Shown here: one piece after another, positions 1 to 9,440 of the stretch
How positions within the stretch are numbered: position 1 is the stretch's first letter
How the letters are laid out: the number at the start of each line of letters is the position of its first letter
Assembly: GCF_005406205.1 (NCBI RefSeq)
Contig: NZ_NXLZ01000002.1
Span: 62,001 to 126,000 of the forward strand
Source of the DNA: Campylobacter estrildidarum
Lineage (GTDB): Bacteria > Campylobacterota > Campylobacteria > Campylobacterales > Campylobacteraceae
DNA: 64,000 nucleotides
Direction of reading: 5' to 3'
The notes under the pieces: model-generated
What the model saw: only the letters and a program-made list of their open reading frames with translations
Told to the model about the DNA's origin: nothing
Database searches by the model: none
Translations under genes and position numbers: made by a program

Positions 1-292
1 TATCCCCATTAACCATACCACCATTTAGAATTTCCAAACTATTTGCCTCTAATTCGCCTTCAAAATAACCATTGACTACTATCTTATCAGCCTTAAGCTC
101 GCCTTTTAAATTTCCATTTTTTCCAATCACAACTATACTTTCAGAATGGATTACTCCACTTAACTCTCCATCTACATGAAGCATAGATGCAAAATAAAAT
201 TTACCCTCTATTCTAGCACCAGAAGAGATTACTGTTGTTTCTGAGTTTGTGCTAGATGTTGTGCCGTTACTGCCTTTACTAAAGATTGCCAT
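1..292 (-). CDS. Bactofilin family protein, 5' part (cut by window edge)
   Basis: Polymer-forming cytoskeletal protein. I read it directly from the minus strand, starting at ATG 292 with an AGGAG-type ribosome site just upstream; about 97 codons are present before the window edge. After a Ser/Thr/Asn-rich N-terminal tail of about 20 residues comes the typical repetitive beta-helix pattern (ISSGARIEGKFYF, VDGELSGVI, NGNLKGELKADKIVVNGYFEGEL). The bactofilin fold is known to polymerise without nucleotide and to position cell-wall enzymes. Its first 64 bases overlap the end of the M23 peptidase gene upstream, so the two are co-transcribed; in epsilonproteobacteria this pair shapes the curved or helical cell. 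Function is inferred from family and neighbour. Confidence 0.85.
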   Translation of the reverse strand, partial: MAIFSKGSNGTTSSTNSETTVISSGARIEGKFYFASMLHVDGELSGVIHSESIVVIGKNGNLKGELKADKIVVNGYFEGELEANSLEILNGGMVNGD

Positions 293-1131
293 GGAACTCT
301 CCTTTCTTGATTAAAAAAATTATTCATATTTTTTCTTTGCAAATTTAAAAAATACAATGGTTCTAAGGTTTTATTAATAAATCTCACCTCATAATGCAAA
401 TGCGGTCCTGTCGAAAGACCGGTATTTCCACTATATCCAATCAATTGTCCTTTAGTCACAAATTGTCCAGCCTTAACTACATCTTTTCGCATCATATGAG
501 CAAAAACAGTTTTAAAACCAAAATTATGAAGTAAAATTACATTATAACCATATCCATTATCACTATATCCTGCAAATTCTACAACTCCACTAGCCGAAGC
601 ATGAACCGGAGTACCAATTTCTGCCCTTAAATCGATACCTGGATGAAATTCTTTTCTTTTTAAAAGAGGATGCTCTCTCCAGCCAAAATTTCCAGTAATT
701 CCTTTATTTTCTATAGGCCACCCATTTGGAATTTGTCTTAGAATTTCAACCTGTTGCTCATTAGTAAGTTTAAGATTTTCTAATCTATCTGTAATTGTAA
801 GATTATTTTCAGCTTCTAAGCCCAAAGCTTCTTCAAAAGAAGCTATTTTATCCTCAATAGCTGCATATTCTTTTGCCTTGTCTTCAACTTTTTTTTGCAT
901 TTGAATATTAGATAATTCTAATTCTTTGCTTTTTTTCAAAAGCTCTTCTCTTTTTTTACTTACATCAGTAATCTTACTATCAAGATATTGAATATAAAAA
1001 CCGCTAAAAATTAAAAACAAAAGCACAAAAGTAATGATATAAATAAAAATTTTTTTAATAATCTGATTTAAATAAAAATGCTTTGAACCATTAATGTCTG
1101 TAATGGTGATTGTAAATTTATTTTTTATCAC
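229..1131 (-). CDS. M23 family peptidoglycan endopeptidase (LytM domain), membrane anchored
   Basis: A 300-residue inner-membrane protein with its catalytic domain in the periplasm. One membrane segment lies at about residues 27-47, a charged coiled coil at about 52-105, and a LytM domain at about 145-255. All zinc ligands are visible: HPGID (H163, D167), an AHM histidine (H211) and HLH (H244, H246), so it should be active, cutting peptide cross-links in peptidoglycan. It starts 14 bases inside the end of folC and overlaps the bactofilin start by 64 bases. Context and architecture resemble the H. pylori Csd1/Csd2-type shape peptidases; which Campylobacter shape protein it equals is not certain from sequence alone. 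Confidence 0.9.
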   Translation of the reverse strand: MIKNKFTITITDINGSKHFYLNQIIKKIFIYIITFVLLFLIFSGFYIQYLDSKITDVSKKREELLKKSKELELSNIQMQKKVEDKAKEYAAIEDKIASFEEALGLEAENNLTITDRLENLKLTNEQQVEILRQIPNGWPIENKGITGNFGWREHPLLKRKEFHPGIDLRAEIGTPVHASASGVVEFAGYSDNGYGYNVILLHNFGFKTVFAHMMRKDVVKAGQFVTKGQLIGYSGNTGLSTGPHLHYEVRFINKTLEPLYFLNLQRKNMNNFFNQERRVPWQSLVKAVTAQHLAQTQKQQ

Positions 1132-2290
1132 TCCATTCCTTTAAAAAATTTTCAACTAAAGCAAAAGATCCAAAAACTAAAGCTTTTTTTTGCTTCTCCA
1201 AAGAAGTAAATTCTTCACACTTAATTCCTAAAATATCAGCTATTTTATAAATTTCATCATTAGCTAATTTTCTCTCTAAGCTAATATATTTATATATTTT
1301 AATTGTATCAATAATAGGCTTTAATGTTTTTAAAATTTCAAAAATATCTTTATCTTGATAAGAATTATAAACTAAAATCAATTTTTCGCCCATAAATTGT
1401 TCACATAAAGCAGATGCTGCCATTACGTTATGTCCTACATCGATATATAAATTAGGTGTCAATTGCTCACAACGTCCTCTTAAATTCAGTCTTTCTAATT
1501 TTAATAAAGCTAATTTTAATTTTTCTTTTGAAATTAACATCTCAAACGCATTTAAAGCAAGATAAAAATTATGTTTTAAATAGTTAGACAATTTGTATTT
1601 TTGAATATAAATTTCAGCTTGTTTTAATTCTTCGTTTTTTAATTTCCAAGAAATTTTTAAATCAGTTTTTTTTAAAAATGCAATTTTTTTTGCCATTTCT
1701 AAAATTATTGTATCTTGCTCAGATGAAATTAAAGCTTTTTTGGACATAACTTTAAGTTTTGTTCTTGCAATTTGTTCTAAAGAATTACCTAAAATTTGCA
1801 TATGATCAAAGCTTATTTTTGTAAAAATACTCATTTTTTTTTCAAAAACAGAAGTAGCATCATATTCTCCACCTAATCCTGCTTCAAAAATTACATAATC
1901 GCAGTCTTTAAAAAGCACAGCCGCAAGAAAAGTAGCGTATTCAAAATAACTTAGTTTGTTTAAATCTTTTCGAAAAATTTTTTCTAACTCTTCATGCCCT
2001 TGTTCTAATTCTTCATTACTAAGAATATCTTTATTTTTATAAAAACGCTCTTTAAATTCAAAAATATGAGGACTAGTATAATGCCCAACCGTATAACCTA
2101 TACTTTCTAGAAGTTGAGCTAAAAAACGTCCCGTACTACCCTTTCCATTAGTTCCAATGATTTGAATTATAGGTTTAGCTAAAAGTTGTTCTTTATATTT
2201 TTCATACATTTTAAACATTAAAAAACGATCAATTTTATCATAATAAATACTTTTTAAAGTAAGAAAATCATTAACTTTGCTGCTCATCAT
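1118..2290 (-). CDS. folC: Bifunctional folylpolyglutamate synthase / dihydrofolate synthase
   Basis: ATP-dependent Mur-ligase-family enzyme that adds glutamate to dihydropteroate and folates in the cytoplasm. The ATP-binding loop GTNGKGST is at residues 46-53, followed by the family motifs TSPHIFEFKERF and VIFEAGLGGEYDAT and a C-terminal DVGHN ADP-binding segment. Its 390 residues are within the normal but short epsilonproteobacterial range. There are two consecutive Met codons at the start; either may be used. The start overlaps the end of the preceding GGDEF-like gene by 20 bases and its end overlaps the M23 start by 14, so translation is probably coupled through the operon. Confidence 0.93.
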   Translation of the reverse strand: MMSSKVNDFLTLKSIYYDKIDRFLMFKMYEKYKEQLLAKPIIQIIGTNGKGSTGRFLAQLLESIGYTVGHYTSPHIFEFKERFYKNKDILSNEELEQGHEELEKIFRKDLNKLSYFEYATFLAAVLFKDCDYVIFEAGLGGEYDATSVFEKKMSIFTKISFDHMQILGNSLEQIARTKLKVMSKKALISSEQDTIILEMAKKIAFLKKTDLKISWKLKNEELKQAEIYIQKYKLSNYLKHNFYLALNAFEMLISKEKLKLALLKLERLNLRGRCEQLTPNLYIDVGHNVMAASALCEQFMGEKLILVYNSYQDKDIFEILKTLKPIIDTIKIYKYISLERKLANDEIYKIADILGIKCEEFTSLEKQKKALVFGSFALVENFLKEWSDKK

Positions 2291-3689
2291 CTTTGTTTGT
2301 ATTATTTGCTTGATTTAAACCCTCGATCTGACTAATTAGTTTTTCTAAAATATTTGCATCTGGATTACTTTGTTTATCTAGATAAGCAGTATTAATTTTT
2401 GGAGTTATTGTATCTTGTTTATAAATAAAGCGAAAATTTTCAATAGAATTTAGATTTTCTTTGACAAGTCGTGCAACTTCTTCTTTGCTTTTACCAGGAG
2501 AAATAATCAAATAGCTTTTCTCATCTATCATCCAAAGCTCATCAAGCTCAGCGCAACTATCTTTTAAAATCTTTTTAAAACGAACAAAAATTTCATTCAA
2601 ACTACCCACTCCATATTTTTCCATAATAAAACGATAATTTTGAATGGAAAATAATGCTAATGAGTAATTTACTTTATATTTATTGAAATTTTCATCTAAT
2701 TTCTCAAGTTCTTTCACAACCGTCCAAGCTTCTCTTTCTTCTAAATTTTGAGCAAATTCAATTTGAGTATTTAAAGAATTAATTTTTTCATTAAGTTGTT
2801 CAAGTCTTTTCTTTAAAAATTCAAAACTGATTTTAATCTCTCCTTTTTCATCTGGAATGAGAGTATTAAAAAAACTCATATTTTTTTGATTAGTTTTACT
2901 AAGCAATGCAAAAAGTTCATAAATTTTTTTCAAATTCTCATTAAAAAAATTTAAATTTTTTTGCACATATCTGTTATCAACCATAATTCTACGATTTATA
3001 ATTTCCAAAAGTTCCTCTTTAAAAATATCCTCAATTATCATAAAAGGCTGTTGAATTAAATTTTGAGAAAAACTTTGAATCTTTAAATCTTCAACTAAAG
3101 AAGGATTTAAACAGAATGCTAGAAGTTCGCAAAAATATTCTAAGCTTCTTTCCTCAAGTTTACTTAAAAGCTTTTTAATTATCATATCAAAATCATCATA
3201 TTTTCCAACACCATATTTTCGAATTTCGCTATCTAATTCACTTTCTTCATATTTTTTTTCAAATTCTTTCCATTTTTTAGAAAGTAAATAAATACTCTCA
3301 CTATCCATAGTTTTAGAAATTCTTACAGAAGTAATCTTAGCCAAATCTCTAATTTTTTTATCTTTGCTAATTTGCAAAGCTTTACATAAAGTAGATAAAA
3401 AATCAAAAAATTCATTAAATTGTTTTCCACTTTGTCTATTAAGCATAGAAATTAAAAAACTTACAAATTCTTCAATAGTATGAATAGATTTTGAAGCAAG
3501 ATCTTGTTGATAATTTGGCAAAAGCAAAGTCTTATATTTATCTAATTTTGCTTTATTAGAAGTTATAAGTCCATATTTTTGGGCAAATTCTTCAAAGACT
3601 TCAGTGTAATTTTCGGGAGTTGGACGAAGTTTTCTTTCCTGAAGAGCAACTAAGGTTTTTTTTGCAATCTCGTTAATATTAGATATCAC
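2271..3689 (-). CDS. Degenerate GGDEF-domain protein, probably catalytically inactive
   Basis: A 472-residue soluble protein without signal peptide or membrane segment. The first 30 residues carry KTLVALQERKLRPTPENY, a pattern seen at the N-terminus of epsilonproteobacterial diguanylate-cyclase-like proteins. The middle (about 80-300) is helical with coiled-coil stretches. Residues of about 340-460 follow the GGDEF fold (FSIQNYRFIMEKYGVGSLNEIF, then DELWMIDEKSYLII), but where R-GGDEF should stand there is WMIDEKS. No active-site signature is left, so a regulatory or structural role is more likely than c-di-GMP synthesis. It lies between lptE (11-base overlap) and folC (20-base overlap). The fold assignment is by pattern and is moderate. 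Confidence 0.65.
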   Translation of the reverse strand: MISNINEIAKKTLVALQERKLRPTPENYTEVFEEFAQKYGLITSNKAKLDKYKTLLLPNYQQDLASKSIHTIEEFVSFLISMLNRQSGKQFNEFFDFLSTLCKALQISKDKKIRDLAKITSVRISKTMDSESIYLLSKKWKEFEKKYEESELDSEIRKYGVGKYDDFDMIIKKLLSKLEERSLEYFCELLAFCLNPSLVEDLKIQSFSQNLIQQPFMIIEDIFKEELLEIINRRIMVDNRYVQKNLNFFNENLKKIYELFALLSKTNQKNMSFFNTLIPDEKGEIKISFEFLKKRLEQLNEKINSLNTQIEFAQNLEEREAWTVVKELEKLDENFNKYKVNYSLALFSIQNYRFIMEKYGVGSLNEIFVRFKKILKDSCAELDELWMIDEKSYLIISPGKSKEEVARLVKENLNSIENFRFIYKQDTITPKINTAYLDKQSNPDANILEKLISQIEGLNQANNTNKDDEQQS

Positions 3690-4185
3690 GTTTATATCCC
3701 TTAATAGCTATTGCTGAAATAAACTCATCAAAAGCTTCACTTGAAGCTGCACGAATGGCATCATAACGTGCAGAATCACTTATAATACTATTAGGCGAAA
3801 TATCGAAATTATAACTACCACTTGTCTTAAAATGTTCCTTGGTTCCATTTTTAAATACTACATAAAATTCTAAATTTAATTTAGCTTTATAGTTTACAAC
3901 ATAGCCATTTTTATCATAAATTAAAGGGATAAAATCAAGATTGCTCATCCTAACATTAATTATATCATCAGCTTCATCTTTTAAAGCGAGTTTGCGTCCG
4001 AGCTTAGAAATCACCATTTCTTTAAGAGTGTCGGCCACAAAAATACTATTTTTAGGATCTTGAAGGTTTAACTCTACATTAACATAAACCTTATCGTTAA
4101 AAATATTATTAGCTATTTTTGAAGTAGGAGTATAACCACAAGCTGAAAAAAACAATATTAAAAAACAAACAAAAAAATTCTTCAT
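3679..4185 (-). CDS. lptE: LPS-assembly lipoprotein LptE-like
   Basis: A 168-residue outer-membrane lipoprotein. A short hydrophobic signal ends in FFSAC with the lipid-modified Cys at position 16. The mature part matches the LptE/RlpB (LPS assembly) pattern: N-terminal GYTP, then a small alpha/beta domain ending in a helix rich in Ala and Glu. In this family LptE plugs the LptD barrel that inserts lipooligosaccharide. Its ATG overlaps the leuS stop as ATGA (4 bases), the same leuS-lptE arrangement seen in Campylobacter and many other Gram-negatives, which supports the call more than the weakly conserved sequence does. Confidence 0.75.
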   Translation of the reverse strand: MKNFFVCFLILFFSACGYTPTSKIANNIFNDKVYVNVELNLQDPKNSIFVADTLKEMVISKLGRKLALKDEADDIINVRMSNLDFIPLIYDKNGYVVNYKAKLNLEFYVVFKNGTKEHFKTSGSYNFDISPNSIISDSARYDAIRAASSEAFDEFISAIAIKGYKRDI

Positions 4186-6611
4186 TTTATCACCAAATTG
4201 ACCAATTTTTTTTCTACATAGATTTCTTTAATTATATCTTTATCTTGAATCCATTTTAAAACATTTTCTTTGGCTGTTTTTAAAATTTCATCTTTAGTAG
4301 CAGAGCTTGAAATTTCAAATTCTGCACGTTTTTTTCCATTAACACTCACTGCTAAATTTAATGTATCTTTGATAAAAACTTCATCTTTAGGTCTTAAAAT
4401 TTTAAAATTTTCGCATCCAAAGAGTCGTTCGCTTAACTCAAAACATACATGAGGAATAATTGGTTCTAAAATATTTAAAATAATATAAAAAGCTTCTTGC
4501 TCTAAGGCTTGATTTTTGCAAGATCCAAGCGCATTTAAAGCTTCCATACAAGATGCAATCAAAGTGTTAAATGCAAAGGTTTGAGTATACACTTCTTCAG
4601 ATTTTTTCAAAGCTTCATAAACTTTCAATCTTGCATATTTTTCTTCTTTATTTAAATTTTCTTGCTTAAGCTCTAAAAGTTCCCCTTTACGAACATTTTG
4701 TGCTTTATCATAAAGTCTGCAAATAAACCTATAAGCTCCTTCGAGTGCATCATTATTCCATTCCAATTCTTTAGCAGGTGGAGCTGCAAATAAAATAAAC
4801 AATCTTGCAGTATCCGCTCCATATTTTTTAATAATATCATCAGGATCTACAACATTGCCTTTAGATTTTGACATTTTAGCTCCATCTTTTAAAACCATAC
4901 CTTGAGTTAAAAGCCTATCAAAAGGCTCATTATCATTTAAATAACCCAAATCTCTTAAAGCTTTTTGAAAAAATCTTGCATAAAGCAAATGTAAAATTGC
5001 ATGCTCTATTCCGCCTATATATTGATCCACATTCATCCAATATTTCATACTTTTTTCATCCAAAGCTTTTTCTTGCCAAGTTGTTTCATCACTTGCAAAA
5101 CGTGCAAAATACCACGAACTTTCAAAAAAAGTATCTAAAGTATCTGTTTCTTTAAAGGCTTTAAGACCACATTTTGGACAAATGCATTCTTTCCAGCTAG
5201 GATGATTTTCCAAAGGATTTCCCTCTCCTGTAATCTCAACGTCTTCAGGCAAAACAACAGGAAGATTTTCTACTTTTTGTGGTACTACGCCACATTTTGT
5301 ACATTTTATCATGGGGATAGGAGCACCCCAGTATCTTTGACGCGAAACTCCCCAGTCTCGAATTTTGAAATTAATCGTTCTTTTTCCTAAACCCTCTTTC
5401 TCAAATTTAAAAATAATTTTTTCCTTTGCTTCATTACACTCAATTCCACTAAATTCACCGCTCTGTATTAATTTTCCCGACTTTTGAACATAAGGAAGTT
5501 CCGTATCACACTCGATAACCTTTTTTATTCCAAGTCCATATTTATTAGCAAATTCAAAATCTCTCTCATCGTGTGCTGGGACAGCCATAACTGCACCACT
5601 TCCATAATCAGATAAAACAAAATTAGCAACCCATACAGGAATTTTTTCTTTAGTTAGAGGATGAATAACATAAATATCTAAAAAATAACCCTCTTTTTCA
5701 CTGCTTTGTCTTTCTCTTTGAGTTTGATTTTGTATTTGTTTTATTTTTTCTATTACTATATGATCCAAATAAGAATTACTGATGAGATTTTGAACGATTT
5801 GATGATCGACTGATAAAGCAATATAGCTGACTCCATATATTGTATCTGCACGTGTAGTAAAAACATCTACATAACTTTCTTGGCTTTTTTCTTGGCTTTT
5901 TTCATCTAATATAAACTTAAATTCAAGACCTTCGCTTTTACCAATCCAATTTTCTTGCATAGTTAAAACTTGATTTGGCCATTTGTCTTTTAATTGTTTG
6001 AGCTCTCTTAAAAGTTCTTCAGCATAAGCTGTAATTTTTACATAATAACCTGGCATCTTTTTTTGGACAACTTCATGCCCACAACGCCAACATTTTCCAT
6101 CTTCTACTTGCTCGTTTGCTAAAACCGTTTGATCTTGTTCGCACCAATTTACATTAGCTTCTTTAGTATAGATCAAGCCTTTTTCATACATTTTGATAAA
6201 AAATTCTTGCTCAAATTTTGTATAAAGTGGATCAGAAGTTGCTAAAATTCTTTTCTTTGAAAAAGAAAAACCTAAAGAAAAAAGTTCTTTTTTCATATAA
6301 TCTATGTTTTCATAAGTCCAAGATTTTGGATGCACTTTATGCTTGATCGCTGCATTTTCAGCAGGCATACCAAAACTGTCAAAACCAATAGGATGTAAAA
6401 CATTATAACCTATCTTTCTATAATACCTTGCTATAGCATCTCCTATGCTGTAATTTCTTACATGGCCCATATGAATTCGTCCGCTAGGATAAGGAAACAT
6501 TGATAAAATATATTTTTTAGACAAAGAAAAATCATTTTTTGGCTCAAAATAATTATTTTTATCCCAGATCTCTTGCCATTTTTTCTCTATTATTTTTGCT
6601 TCATAAGCCAT
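4182..6611 (-). CDS. leuS: Leucyl-tRNA synthetase
   Basis: Class I aminoacyl-tRNA synthetase charging tRNA-Leu. At 809 residues it has the normal bacterial length. The HIGH-type signature is HMGH at residues 47-50 inside [15 protein letters not shown], a zinc-knuckle-like CWRCGHE occurs near 176, the editing domain includes TTRADTIYG and the T-rich AVPAHDERD motif, and KMSKSKGN stands near residue 575. The anticodon-binding and C-terminal domains are complete. It follows secF after 12 bases and overlaps lptE by 4, so it is part of the yajC-secD-secF-leuS-lptE operon. Confidence 0.97.
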   Translation of the reverse strand: MAYEAKIIEKKWQEIWDKNNYFEPKNDFSLSKKYILSMFPYPSGRIHMGHVRNYSIGDAIARYYRKIGYNVLHPIGFDSFGMPAENAAIKHKVHPKSWTYENIDYMKKELFSLGFSFSKKRILATSDPLYTKFEQEFFIKMYEKGLIYTKEANVNWCEQDQTVLANEQVEDGKCWRCGHEVVQKKMPGYYVKITAYAEELLRELKQLKDKWPNQVLTMQENWIGKSEGLEFKFILDEKSQEKSQESYVDVFTTRADTIYGVSYIALSVDHQIVQNLISNSYLDHIVIEKIKQIQNQTQRERQSSEKEGYFLDIYVIHPLTKEKIPVWVANFVLSDYGSGAVMAVPAHDERDFEFANKYGLGIKKVIECDTELPYVQKSGKLIQSGEFSGIECNEAKEKIIFKFEKEGLGKRTINFKIRDWGVSRQRYWGAPIPMIKCTKCGVVPQKVENLPVVLPEDVEITGEGNPLENHPSWKECICPKCGLKAFKETDTLDTFFESSWYFARFASDETTWQEKALDEKSMKYWMNVDQYIGGIEHAILHLLYARFFQKALRDLGYLNDNEPFDRLLTQGMVLKDGAKMSKSKGNVVDPDDIIKKYGADTARLFILFAAPPAKELEWNNDALEGAYRFICRLYDKAQNVRKGELLELKQENLNKEEKYARLKVYEALKKSEEVYTQTFAFNTLIASCMEALNALGSCKNQALEQEAFYIILNILEPIIPHVCFELSERLFGCENFKILRPKDEVFIKDTLNLAVSVNGKKRAEFEISSSATKDEILKTAKENVLKWIQDKDIIKEIYVEKKLVNLVIK

Positions 6612-6623
6612 AAATAATTCTCC

Positions 6624-7595
6624 TTAAACAATTCCTTTTTCATACATAGCACGATTTCTTTCTTTTTCTTGTTTTCTTTTTAACTTCTCAAGCTCTTTGT
6701 TTCTAAAGTCAAGAACATTAAATTTAAACCAAAGCAAAGTTGGACTTGCTACAAAAATAGAACTTAAAGTTCCTGCGATAATACCTACTATAAGAGCTAA
6801 AGAAAATCCCTGTATCATTTCTCCACCAAAAAAATAAAGTATAACCACTGTAGCTAAAGTAAGTCCTGATGTTAAAATAGTTCTTGATAAAGTCGCCGAA
6901 ACGCTTTCGTTAATAATAGGTGCAAGCTCTGTTTTTTTACTTGTCTTAATACCCTCTCTAATTCTATCAAAAATAATAATCGTATCATTAAGCGAATATC
7001 CAAGAACAGTTAAAACCGCAGCTAGCGTATCTAAATTAACATCGATTTTAAAAAGAGAAATCGCTCCTAAAGTAATAACCACATCGTGAATTTCACTAAT
7101 AATTGCAGCCATAGCAAAACGCCATTCAAAACGAATTGCTATATAAATTAATATAGCAACTAAAGATATGGCAACCGCAGTAATACCTTTATTTCTAAGT
7201 TCATCTCCTACTTTTGGGCCTACTACATCTGCTCGACGCACTTCAAATTTTCCAGTATCTTTTAAAAGTGTGCTTATATAAGAGCTAATATCATTACCTA
7301 AATTATCACTACTTCCCAAAAAACGTATCGTTACTTCATCCTTGCTTCCAAATTCTGTTACAGATAAGCTTTGAAATTTACCTTTTTGCTCTAGAATTTC
7401 TCGGATCTTAGGTATAGGTGCGACTTGTTCATATTTAAGCTGAATTAAAGTCCCACCACTAAAATCAATACCATACTGCAAACCCCTATCCCAAAGCAAA
7501 TAAATAGATCCAAAAAATAGAAAAAAAGAAAGAGAAATTGCAGCAAAACGCATTCTCATAAAATCATAAATTTTCTTTTCGCTAAAAAACTGCAT
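6624..7595 (-). CDS. secF: Protein translocase subunit SecF
   Basis: Inner-membrane subunit that with SecD uses the proton motive force to help complete Sec-dependent export. Its 323 residues show six membrane segments and the family hallmarks GIDFSGGTLIQL near residue 38 (periplasmic P1 start), the D-containing VLGYSLNDTIIIFDRIRE (about 210) and a final Gly-rich transmembrane pair. The start codon shares one base with the secD stop, indicating coupled translation. The charged C-terminal tail KELEKLKRKQEKERNRA is cytoplasmic. Confidence 0.96.
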   Translation of the reverse strand: MQFFSEKKIYDFMRMRFAAISLSFFLFFGSIYLLWDRGLQYGIDFSGGTLIQLKYEQVAPIPKIREILEQKGKFQSLSVTEFGSKDEVTIRFLGSSDNLGNDISSYISTLLKDTGKFEVRRADVVGPKVGDELRNKGITAVAISLVAILIYIAIRFEWRFAMAAIISEIHDVVITLGAISLFKIDVNLDTLAAVLTVLGYSLNDTIIIFDRIREGIKTSKKTELAPIINESVSATLSRTILTSGLTLATVVILYFFGGEMIQGFSLALIVGIIAGTLSSIFVASPTLLWFKFNVLDFRNKELEKLKRKQEKERNRAMYEKGIV

Positions 7596-9178
7596 TATTT
7601 TCTCCTATATCCAAACCAAAATCTTGTATTATTACTTTTTTCAATACGATGCATAAAACAATCAAACATTCCATGAGTTCCCAAAATAGCGGTAATCATA
7701 GAAACAACTATACCTATACCCAAAGTTACCGCAAAACCTTTAACCGAACCTGTTCCATAAACATAAAGAACTACCGAAGTAACCAACGAAGTTATGTTTG
7801 AATCTATAATTGCACTCATAGCATTTTTATAACCTTGTTCTATGCTTAATTTTATTTTTGCTCCATCACGTAAAAGCTCTCGAATACGCTCATTAATGAT
7901 AACATTTGCATCTACAGCCATACCCACGGTTAAAACAAGTCCTGCCATACCTGGTAAGGTTAAAGTCGCACCAAACATTGCCATTATAGCAACAACAACT
8001 AAAATATTAGCAATCATAGCGATATTAGCAAAAATTCCAGCCATACCATAATAAAATATCATAAACACAATGATAAATATTGAAGCTCCAGTAAGTGCTA
8101 TCATACTCATTCTAATACTGTCGGCTCCTAAAGATGGTCCGATACTTCTTTGCTCTAAAAGCTTAACAGGCGCTAACAAAGCACCGCTTCTTAAAGCTAC
8201 TGCCACATCTCGTGCTTCTTCTTGTGTGAATGCACCGCTAATTTGTCCACTTCCTCCACCTATTCTTTCATTAATAGATGGAGCAGAATAAACTTTATTA
8301 TCAAGCACAATAGCTAAACGTTTTCCAACATTTGCCCCTGTATAATCTGCAAATTTTTTAGATCCTTCGGCATTTAAAGTAAAATTAATAACTGGATAAT
8401 TGCTTTTATCACTTAACCCTACTCTAGCATCTGTTAGCATAGATCCATCTAGTATGGGAATATTTTTTAGTGCATATTTTAAATTAGGATTTCTAGAATC
8501 AGGCACTAAAACAAGACCATAGCTTGCTGCTTCAGCATCACTCATAGTTGAAGCTTGATTCATTTTAGAATCATCCACTTCCATAAGTTGCAAATGTGCT
8601 GCTTTTGTAATTCGCTCTTTAGCTCTTAGCTCATCTGCTTTTGTTTTTATTCCTGCAAGCTCAACTAAAATCTTATCTTCACCTTGCTTGGCCACGGTAG
8701 GTTCGGCGAGTCCAAATTGATCTAAACGATTTCTTATAGTTTCTACAGCTTGAGAAAGTGCAAAATTTTCTATATTTTTTATTTCTTGCTCTGTAAAAGA
8801 AATCTGATAATGCAAATTTTCATTTCGAATATTAAGCCCATTAATTTCTTTAAGTAGTTTTTCGACTTTAGGTATATCTGCATTATCCAATAAAGTAAAT
8901 TCTAATTTGTCACCATAAGTACTCAAACCATCGTTTAGAATATTTTCTTTTTCAAAAGAATAATTCAAAGAAGAAGCAATTGATTTGATTTTAGATTTTA
9001 CAGCTTCTTCGTTATCAACACCTAAAAGCATATAAAGTCCACCTTGCAAATCAAGACCTAAATTGATTTTAGCACCATACTCAGATTGCAAAAAAGTTGG
9101 AAGTGAAAAAATCACCCCAAAAATAAAAACAATTGCAAAGATAGTCAATCTATAGGTAACTTTAAAATTACGCATCAA
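7595..9178 (-). CDS. secD: Protein translocase subunit SecD
   Basis: Partner of SecF in the SecDF-YajC complex. Its 527 residues carry one N-terminal membrane segment (about 9-28), the SecD signature INLGLDLQGGLYMLLGVD, a large periplasmic P1 domain (about 60-350) and five C-terminal membrane segments with GMAVDANVIINERIRE, whose Asp is the conserved proton-path residue. Two Met codons open the frame; the start overlaps the yajC end by 11 bases. The protein is intact and of ordinary length. Confidence 0.96.
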   Translation of the reverse strand: MMRNFKVTYRLTIFAIVFIFGVIFSLPTFLQSEYGAKINLGLDLQGGLYMLLGVDNEEAVKSKIKSIASSLNYSFEKENILNDGLSTYGDKLEFTLLDNADIPKVEKLLKEINGLNIRNENLHYQISFTEQEIKNIENFALSQAVETIRNRLDQFGLAEPTVAKQGEDKILVELAGIKTKADELRAKERITKAAHLQLMEVDDSKMNQASTMSDAEAASYGLVLVPDSRNPNLKYALKNIPILDGSMLTDARVGLSDKSNYPVINFTLNAEGSKKFADYTGANVGKRLAIVLDNKVYSAPSINERIGGGSGQISGAFTQEEARDVAVALRSGALLAPVKLLEQRSIGPSLGADSIRMSMIALTGASIFIIVFMIFYYGMAGIFANIAMIANILVVVAIMAMFGATLTLPGMAGLVLTVGMAVDANVIINERIRELLRDGAKIKLSIEQGYKNAMSAIIDSNITSLVTSVVLYVYGTGSVKGFAVTLGIGIVVSMITAILGTHGMFDCFMHRIEKSNNTRFWFGYRRK

Positions 9179-9440
9179 TTTTCTTTGCTATAAATTCTCT
9201 GGAAATTTTTGCGCTAACATTGTCATCATTAAGCTTAACTTTGATAAAATCTTCCTCTGGCTTTACGACTTCACAAATAAGTCCGCCACTGGTAATAATT
9301 TTATCGCCTTTTTGCAAAGAATCAAGCATTTGTTTATGATCTTTTGCTTGTTTTTGCTGTGGTCTTATTACCAAAAAATAAAAAATTGCAAATAAAACAA
9401 TAAGAGGTAACAATGAAGTTAAAATTGAATTTTCTGCCAT
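9168..9440 (-). CDS. yajC: Preprotein translocase subunit YajC
   Basis: Small SecDF accessory protein with one membrane helix (about residues 7-27, LLPLIVLFAIFYFLVIRP) followed by the family signature RPQQKQAKDHKQML and a beta-rich cytoplasmic domain (GDKIITSGGLICEV). I chose ATG 9440 (90 residues) because a clear AAAGGA ribosome site stands 5-6 bases upstream; an in-frame start 6 codons earlier would sit on that site. The first bases overlap the divergent lnt start, so the promoters of both genes lie inside each other's 5' ends. Confidence 0.93.
   Translation of the reverse strand: MAENSILTSLLPLIVLFAIFYFLVIRPQQKQAKDHKQMLDSLQKGDKIITSGGLICEVVKPEEDFIKVKLNDDNVSAKISREFIAKKIDA

Noticed and set aside
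7842-8291. Antisense open frames in secD
   Set aside because: Shadows of a conserved gene on the other strand.
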